A stretch of DNA of 64,000 nt from Sclerotinia nivalis (Eukaryota; Ascomycota; Leotiomycetes; Helotiales; Sclerotiniaceae), in contig JAPEIS010000013.1 of the NCBI GenBank assembly GCA_029531795.1, forward strand, positions 558,001 through 622,000, in the 5' to 3' direction. The notes below the pieces were generated by a model. That model did not search any database, was not told the DNA's origin, and was given only the letters and a program-made list of their open reading frames with translations. This document shows positions 58,264-64,000 of this stretch, piece after piece. The translations under genes and the position numbers were made by a program. Position 1 is the first letter of the stretch. Each line of letters opens with the position of its first letter.

Positions 58264-58383
58264 TGTTAGAACACGTGATGCTCGCTAGTACTAGCTTCCG
58301 CACTAGCATATATATCTCTTCAAGCTGTATTATAGAATATTAGTTATACATACAATAATATATACTTGATTGCTCTTTCAACA
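58264..58383 (+). repeat. Copia-type LTR, 120 bp
   Basis: TGTTAGAACACGTGATGCTC...TTGCTCTTTCAACA, a TG...CA unit with short inverted ends TGTT/AACA. It lies about 80 bp before G gag, so it is probably the G 5' LTR; it could instead be the 3' LTR of F. No TSD could be tested. Contains CTAGTACTAGCTTCCGCACTAG and a TATATATA box. Confidence 0.6.
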
Positions 58384-58464
58384 AATTATGAGTTCTATAT
58401 AGATATATATATAGAGATTTGCTTATTATAATATAATATTATATCATATTCTTTTTCAGAATGT

Positions 58465-59455
58465 ATTATTTATACAAAAATCAATAATAGTATTTTCCAA
58501 TCCAATCTTTGAATTCGTTATAGTTTTTACGAAATGAAACAATATCGTTGTTTTCAATGGAGATAACTAGAGCGAATTCAAGGAATCCTGTTTGCTTGTA
58601 TTTGGTGTAGCTGAAGCTATTGATATTATCAATAATATCGAAAATCAATTAAATCTTTTTGATCCAAATTATTCTGATGTTTTATTTTATAATTATAAAA
58701 AAAGAAAAGGTTATACAATTGTTATATTCAATTTTGAAGTAAATACAATTTATTGTTTAAATGTTATTGAGCATATTAATAATCTCGATATTGTTTCTAT
58801 ATAAGAAACTTTCAAATTATATAATAATAACGTTTATTTTTATTTTGTTGTTGAAGTTCGTTATCAATTTCTATTCGAAATTTTCGATCCCAAAACTCAA
58901 ACTTTTCGAAATTTCGTCGAATGTTTTCTTCATTATCAATAACAAATTTCCAATAGTATACGATTAATCAGTTATAAAAAGATTTATACTCAATTTATAA
59001 ATAAGATTCTCGAAATAAAAGATTGGTAAACAGCAAAGATGTTTGTTTTTAATGCTGATTAGAATCTTCAATAAATAATAATGATTTTCAATATTTGTGA
59101 AAAACCAATTATTATTATAGTAGTTTATATTGATAACAATCATTCTAATATAAAGGGAAACAATCGAGGTCGAGAAGGACAAGATGCTTTTCGAGGTAAC
59201 AAAGGTAAAAGTAGTAGCCGAAGATATAATGGAAACGATTATAGCAAACGAAATCGAAATGGTGATTGTGGAGATTATATATCAAATGGAGGAATTGTAA
59301 AGGATCAATATCGATTCTATTATAAATATAATTATTATCAAAAGGATTATTATATTTTAGTAAAAATCAAAGTATTTATTAGAAAAGACAAGAAAGGGAA
59401 GAATGATAATAATGATGATAAAGAAATCGAGGTTCAAATAATTGAAAAAAATTAA
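58465..59455 (+). pseudogene. Copia G gag relic
   Basis: Frames around 58592-58967 give an undiagnostic N-terminal part. At 59081-59455 an open stretch of 124 codons holds an Arg/Gly/Asn-rich basic region (RGREGQDAFRGNKGKSSSRR, KRNRNG), typical of copia nucleocapsids, followed by a zinc-knuckle spacing at 59309-59350 in which all four ligands are TAT Tyr (Y-R-F-Y-Y-K-Y-N-Y-Y-Q-K-D-Y). A Lys/Asp-rich tail ends at TAA 59453-59455. Confidence 0.75.
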
Positions 59456-59489
59456 TACAATGATACTATTTATTCAGAATCTATTATAT

Positions 59490-60635
59490 ATATGATTGAT
59501 TCAAATATAAATTGGATATTTGATTCAAAAGCTATTCAACATTTCATTGATTAAATCGATAATCTTGAATATATTCAATATTGATTGATTTTAAGGAATA
59601 TAAAGATTGTAAATAATATCTATATTAAAAGTATTGTATTTGGGAAAGCCAAGATTAGTAATTTCGAATTTACAGATGTTTGGTTTGTATTAGAATTCAG
59701 AAATATATAATTAATATTTGTCAAACTTCTTATATCGACAAAATATAAAATCATTTTTGAAAAAGATTCAGTCTTTTATTGGAAATTCGGATAATTTCAA
59801 TTTATTATAAAATTTATATCCGGATTATATATAATCAAACAATCATTTCAAATAAATATAGCGAATTTTACTTTTCAAAATGATAAAAAAGGAAATCTCG
59901 AAAAGACAAATGTAAAATTGGTATATCGATATTTAGAGTATTTCAATTACGATCAAATAGATAAATTGAAGAAAAGATTTGAAGGATTGAAATTTGTTAA
60001 AAGATTCAAAACGAAAGGAAGAAAAGTTTGCAGATTATATTTTTCAGAATAAATGAAAGAGTATTTCAATAAAGAGATAGTTATTTATATATTCAAAAAG
60101 CTTTGATATATATATTGTGATTTTTCAAGAATTCTTTTTTCTTTTATAAATGAAAATAGATATTTTCTTTTTATTATAGATAATATTACAAGAATTGATT
60201 GGATATATTATACAAAGGATAAAAAGGCTATAATAATGGTTTCTGTTTTAATAAATCTTATCAAGGAAATTGAAAACGAAATAGAAGAAAAAGTTGTAAT
60301 TGTTTGTATAGATAATAGAAAAGGCGAATTTGATATAGCATTTCAAAATGAATTCAAGAAATTTGGTATATAATTCGAATCTTCTTTTTTAGGAAAGCAT
60401 TCAATAAATAAAGTTATCGAGAAACAAATTCAAGATATCAGTATTAGATCTAGAAGTTTACTCGATCAAATAGATATACCAAACGATTAATAGGAATTGA
60501 CGATTTGTTATATTGTTTGATTATATAATAGAGCTTCAACGAAAATTCTATTATTCAGGAAATCAGAATCTTTATTTATAACGATAATTCCTTTCGAAGT
60601 ATATTATAATAGATTACTGGATTTCTCGAATCTAT
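59490..60635 (+). pseudogene. Copia G protease and integrase
   Basis: Protease WIFDSKAIQHF (Asp codon 59521-59523 kept; DSGATQHF expected, so Gly is Lys and Thr is Ile). Gag-pre-integrase: KRFKTKGRKVCRLYFSE, KEYFNKEIV (about 60000-60080). Integrase core: IYCDFSRILFSFINENRYFLFIID (first Asp), VIVCIDNRKGEFDIAFQNE (second Asp, about 60310), HSINKVIEKQIQDISIRSRSLL (Glu, about 60420), all three catalytic acids kept. Ends at the AAATG target of the solo LTR after TPFEVYYNRLLDFSNL. Confidence 0.85.
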
Positions 60636-60640
60636 AAATG

Positions 60641-60853
60641 TGTCACGGGGTCCCCGTATATGGTATACGGAGACCGCTCGGGTTCCGACCCATAGGAGTC
60701 GGACCTCGGATAAGTGTAGGCTAGCCCCGGTCGGGGCTAGCGCTACATATAAATGTATTTAAGGAACCGTTCCTTCTATAGAAACGTAGCTCTTCGAGCT
60801 ACGTCTTATCAATAAAAGTGATTTCTGTTATCCTATCTGCTGCCTCCGTGATA
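60641..60853 (+). repeat. Solo LTR, 213 bp, B-related (copy 3)
   Basis: TSD AAATG (60636-60640, 60854-60858). Near-identical to copies at 9976 and 46791. Confidence 0.93.
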
Positions 60854-60858
60854 AAATG

Positions 60859-61300
60859 TTTGATTATAAAATATTCGTTTTCAATCTTTAATATCCAGAA
60901 AAACTAACAAAGAAATTTGAATTACGAATATTAAAAGAGGACTTTGTATTTGTTAAAATAGATAGATATTATATTTATTTTCTATTTAGTTTCCTTTTCA
61001 AAAAGATAATAAAAATTGCAGATACTGATTTCAATGAATATAGTTTTTCATTTAAAGAAACTTCAATTGAATTAAAGTCTAATATAAATAAAGCAATCCT
61101 AAAGTTTAATATAGATAGAGCAATTTCAAAGTCTGATATAAACAAAATAATTCTAAGGTCTAATATAGATAAAGCAACTTCAAAATCTAATATAGATAAA
61201 AAAACTTCAAAAACTAAGAAAAGAGGTTTATTATTTGCAATAGAAGGATTTCAACAAAAAAAAAGAGGAAAACTTTCAATACAGAAGAAGATTCTATAAA
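60859..61300 (+). pseudogene. Copia G, segment after integrase core
   Basis: From 60859 MFDYKIFVFNL, ELRILKEDFVFVKIDRYYIYFLFS, KIIKIADTDFNEYSFSFKE continues the integrase C-terminal (GAG-pol connection) region of G, then runs through a nine-residue repeat (see minisatellite) to KKTSKTKKRGLLFAIEGFQQKKRGK and TAA near 61300. Good openness over about 140 codons. 61301-61345 is non-coding up to the A3 LTR. Confidence 0.6.
61072..61210 (+). repeat. 27-bp minisatellite in copia G pol
   Basis: Five tandem 27-bp units of the form AAAGTCTAATATAGATAAAGC followed by AATTTC, keeping frame and encoding SKSNIDKAI-like nonapeptides. Confidence 0.8.
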
Positions 61301-61345
61301 TAGATGTTAATACAATTAGAAATTTATTAAATATTATTTATAAAT

Positions 61346-61508
61346 TGTTACGGGTTCATCTCCCTTCACCTGCACGTGATCATGTGTGCCTTAGGCACAC
61401 ATGCATACACTCACTTCTATATAGTCAGGTCACCTCCTTGACCTTCTTCTCCTCCTTGTAGTACAACAATAGATCAAACCTACATATACCTTTTCCCTCA
61501 CCGTAATA
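61346..61508 (+). repeat. A3 5' LTR
   Basis: 163 bp, TGTTACGGGTTCATCTCCCT to CCTCACCGTAATA. TATATAG at 61418 and GTAGTACAAC at 61458-61467. The palindrome CACGTGATCATGTG and its neighbour GTGTGCC-TTA-GGCACAC form a stem-loop near 61375-61400. Confidence 0.93.
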
Positions 61509-61519
61509 GTTTGTATTAC
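61509..61519 (+). promoter_or_regulatory. A3 putative self-priming site
   Basis: GTTTGTATTAC follows the LTR directly. With one C-to-T change undone it is complementary to GTAGTACAA in the LTR (61458-61466); A1 retains the unmutated form. No TGG of a tRNA primer site is present. Confidence 0.5.
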
Positions 61520-61559
61520 TTTTTCAAAGGCTCCATCACTTTACGAAGTGATTTAGTTT

Positions 61560-61788
61560 TGTCAAATCATCTGTAGACTTTTGTGTTTGTTTTCGATTAC
61601 TTTCGTATCATTGTAATTCGTTTGCTTTTGTGCAATCGTGTTTCTTATCTGCTTTTGTGTAGCTTCTGATCCCTGATTGCTTTTGTACGATCGTATTTAT
61701 TCGCAGGTTTCTGTATCTGTTTTTGATTGCTTTTGTACAATCGCAAATTCCCTATCGATTACTTTGTACAATTGTAATTCTTTTTACA
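61560..61788 (+). repeat. A3 leader repeats
   Basis: At least five degenerate copies of GATTGCTTTTGTACAATCG-like sequence precede the gag ATG. Unit spacing is irregular (about 20-60 bp). Same arrangement as in A1 and A2. Confidence 0.7.
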
Positions 61789-62868
61789 ATGGTTTCCGAT
61801 TCTATATCTGCTGGTAATACAACTCCTACTTCTATCGAAGGAATTCGTATCGAAATCCAACGAATCTTCAGCTAATGGCCTACTATTACACAAATCCTAA
61901 CAGAATTAAATGCTTCAGTAACGCCAAACCTTGTTGTCGATCCTAACGAACAAACTGTTTACCTGAATTATGTTTTCTTTGTTATCGAAGATTGCTTTAC
62001 TATTCAAGCTATTTATATCGTTATTCAAACAAATAAGATCGAGGAATTCAAAGCGGAAAATGTCGAGCTTCTTCGCACTCTAATCGGCAAGCAAACTCAG
62101 CTGGACACCGGTGGTATTACCATTAATCAGAAACCGATCACTCCTCGCCAAACTCAAAAGGATCTGTTTGTTTTTAAAAGCGAAAGATCTAATATTCTCG
62201 TCCGACAAAAGGATTATCAGTTCTGGAAGTTGGGTTTGCAATTCTGTTGGATAATCGATTTACAACTTTTTGTTTTCGAACAAAAGAAGATTAGCTATAC
62301 TATTAATCTTCTCGATAATCAAGTATGATAAGAGTATATTACGGATATTATTAGATTCGTTAACGATCCTATTTGTTTCGATTCTATTGTTTCGTTTTTG
62401 GCCAAATTGGACAAATTATATATCTCTGTGGATATCGAAAGGGAAGCCTCGCTTAAATTCGATAAGCTTTTTATAAATCCAAAAGAATCCTTTTCGGTTT
62501 TCTTTTCTATATTGTTTCATTTTGCTAACTCTTATCATAAATTTGATTGCGAGATTGTTAATGCAATAAAACAAAAGATTACAATCCCCCTTCGAACTTT
62601 GATCATCGATAACTCGAACCCCTGTATGGCCAACGATGTTGATAATTGGCAAAAGAAATTCTCTACTTGGAATCAGAATCTTTATAATGCTGAGTATTAT
62701 AACAAAAATTCTAATAAAGTATCTATTGCTAATAATAATCTTATAAACCTCAATATAATAAAACAAAAAGGATAACAAAAAAAGGATCCGCAAAATAAGA
62801 AAAAGAAATTTAATCCTACGATTTCTTGTAATTGTTGTAATAGGATTAATTATCTTCAGATTGATTAT
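61789..62868 (+). pseudogene. A3 gag with intact ATG, four stops
   Basis: ATG 61789 (MVSDSISAGNTTPTS) opens a single frame of 360 codons to the knuckle at 62827-62868. In-frame stops: TAA 61873, TGA-TAA near 62326, TAA 62773; no frameshift. The middle (62398-62775) is open: KLDKLYISVDIEREASLKFD, KFDCEIVNAIKQKITIP, DNSNPC, WQKKFSTWNQNLYNAEYYNKN. The knuckle reads C-N-C-C-N-R-I-N-Y-L-Q-I-D-Y: CX2C kept, His and last Cys both Tyr, each one transition away. Capsid and RNA-binding protein if intact. The start is chosen because all three A copies align from it, the other two having ATA. Confidence 0.8.
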
Positions 62869-63230
62869 TATATTATTTATAATATCAATAATAATTTTCT
62901 TTCTGATAAATAAACTTTTATTAATACCTTTTCTAATTGCAATATCACTACTTCAACTAATCCGATTCTCGATTAATACATTATCGTTCCGGCTTTTCGA
63001 AATGCCAATAGGTTTAATAATAATCGCAATGGATTTCGAGAAGGATATATTAGTAATTAGGTATAAAACTAACAATATCTGAATCAGATACAATAATAAG
63101 GCTATATCGAGCCAAAAGAGATTATCTCTATATCCAATTCAATTAAGGAAAGTCCCGAACAAAAAAAAGATTAATCTCTACGAAAAATTGTTTATAAAGG
63201 AATATTAAAAACAAAAAGGTAAATCGAGGA

Positions 63231-63575
63231 ATGGATAGAGATAAACTATTGCAGTTCAATTCTATAAATAGCAAATCTCTATTCGTTAAAACTATTATAT
63301 TCTTTGTATATGAAAATCCCTTTACTGTTACAAATCTTATTGATAATGGATGCTCTGGAAAAGCCTTTATTGATTATTCTTTTGTTTCCAAACACAATAT
63401 TGAAATACAACTCTTATTTCACCTTCGCGAACTTCGATTTACCGATGGAAAGATCGTTAACAGAATTACAGAATATTTTGTAATAGAAATCGTTATAAGA
63501 GATTATTATAAATATTGGTTCTTTTATATTATTCAGCTTTCATCAGAGATATTGTTAATCTTTAGTTTATTATAA
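63231..63575 (+). pseudogene. A3 protease with D-N-G triad
   Basis: An open stretch of 114 codons in a different frame from gag. Residues 37-43 of it read L-I-D-N-G-C-S (Asp codon 63342-63344), then GKAFIDYSFVSKHNIEIQ and strand IVNRITEYFVIEIVI. Retroelement aspartic protease by position and motif; the D-S/T-G serine or threonine is Asn, as in H, A1 and A2. 62869-63230 is spacer with stops and a frame change. Confidence 0.7.
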
Positions 63576-64000
63576 TTATAGTACTATAATCTTATTATCA
63601 ATTGAATAAAGATGAATTTAACATTTTTTTTAAATTATTATAATTCAGAACTAGTTATTGTATTAATAATCCTATCTTCGATCAAAAAATAAAAGAATTT
63701 AGCAAAAGTTATTCTATAATAGATTATTGATATTATTGAATCTTTAAATAAATTCCTTATCGATTCTGATATAGAAGCTAAATATACAATTTATAAATAC
63801 TGCTTTTTATATATCGAGGATTATTTAAAAGATAATATCGATTGTTTATTTATTCAAACACTTTCTATTTTTAAAAGAACTTTTTATAAAAAACCTTTTA
63901 TTGAAGAGATACCAGATGAAGATTATATATTATAATCTAACGATTCTTTTATTGATCTCGAATTTCAGTAGGGTCTAATATCTAGTATAAATCATTATCG
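63576..64000 (+). pseudogene. A3 polyprotein spacer before RT (window end)
   Basis: Matches A2 45290-45720 (IEAKYTIYKY, EEIPDEDYILQSNDSFIDLEFQ). No catalytic motif; RT would begin beyond the window. Confidence 0.55.

Larger units (their letters stand above)
58264..61345 (+). mobile_element. Ty1/copia element G, 3' end cut by A3
   Basis: A second, unrelated copia element. LTR 58264-58383, then gag, protease and integrase in order on plus. It is split by a solo LTR (60641-60853) and interrupted by A3 at 61346; RT and the 3' LTR would lie beyond the window. Confidence 0.75.
61346..64000 (+). mobile_element. Ty3/gypsy chromovirus A3 (5' part)
   Basis: Plus orientation, starts with LTR 61346-61508 and runs off the window. 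It is the least mutated A copy over the leader and gag. It corresponds to A2 43030-45750 and to A1 in inverse. The left flank is TAAAT; the right TSD cannot be seen. Confidence 0.92.

Overview
The window is wholly transposon DNA from an AT-rich, repeat-induced-point-mutation (RIP)-like block of a filamentous ascomycete genome (Pezizomycotina; species not determinable). Reasons: a very AT-rich base composition; pol genes whose in-frame stops fall mostly where Gln, Arg or Trp is expected (CAA, CAG, CGA, TGG to TAA, TAG, TGA); families typical of fungi (chromodomain Ty3/gypsy elements, two Ty1/copia elements, a Fot1/pogo DNA transposon); and no host gene, rRNA or tRNA that I can recognise. Differences between copies are almost all C:G to T:A transitions.

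The layout is a Russian doll, dated by target-site duplications (TSDs) that I matched by eye. Left block: gypsy element E3 (minus, <1-22518) carries in its right LTR the gypsy element H (plus, 6215-22317, TSD CCAGG). H is broken in turn by a gag-only copia derivative C (7842-9222, TSD GGATA), a 213-bp solo LTR (9976-10188, ATTAT), gypsy element B (minus, 11058-16858, AATCA) and a Fot1-like DNA transposon (17778-19629, TA). Middle block: an old copia element F (plus, about 22.5-57.75 kb) is split by a solo C-type LTR (24235-24618, TATTC), by another solo C-type LTR (TSD ATGTT) that itself holds gypsy E1 (25633-38972), which holds gypsy A1 (minus, 28748-35524, ATTAG), then by a Ginger-like TIR element (40936-41949, AATT) and by gypsy E2 (minus, 42209-55936, CAATC). 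E2 holds gypsy A2 (plus, 43030-50051), which holds a second 213-bp solo LTR (46791-47003, CTTTT). Right block: copia element G (LTR at 58264) is split by a third 213-bp solo LTR (60641-60853, AAATG) and cut off by gypsy A3 (61346 to the window end). Maximum depth is four: F > solo C LTR > E1 > A1.

Functionally these are relics. The autonomous elements encoded Gag with zinc knuckle, protease, reverse transcriptase, RNase H, integrase and, in A, H and E, a C-terminal chromodomain that in this clade directs insertion to heterochromatin, which fits the nesting. Many catalytic residues are lost by transitions (RT YLDD to YLNN, YLND or YFNN; transposase Asp to Asn; knuckle Cys/His to Tyr). The short 213-bp solo LTRs and the Ginger-like element are much less damaged.

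The observations I rate highest: (i) in all four gypsy families the sequence just after the 5' LTR lacks a TGG-type tRNA primer site and is instead complementary to an LTR segment about 38-42 nt downstream of a TATA-like box, different in each family, which suggests Tf1-type self-priming; (ii) element E carries an antisense ORF, seen in all three copies, with a Zn2Cys6-like cysteine pattern and a charged helical tail; (iii) a Ginger-like DNA transposon with an integrase-type HHCC finger; (iv) a D-N-G protease triad in the A and H families.
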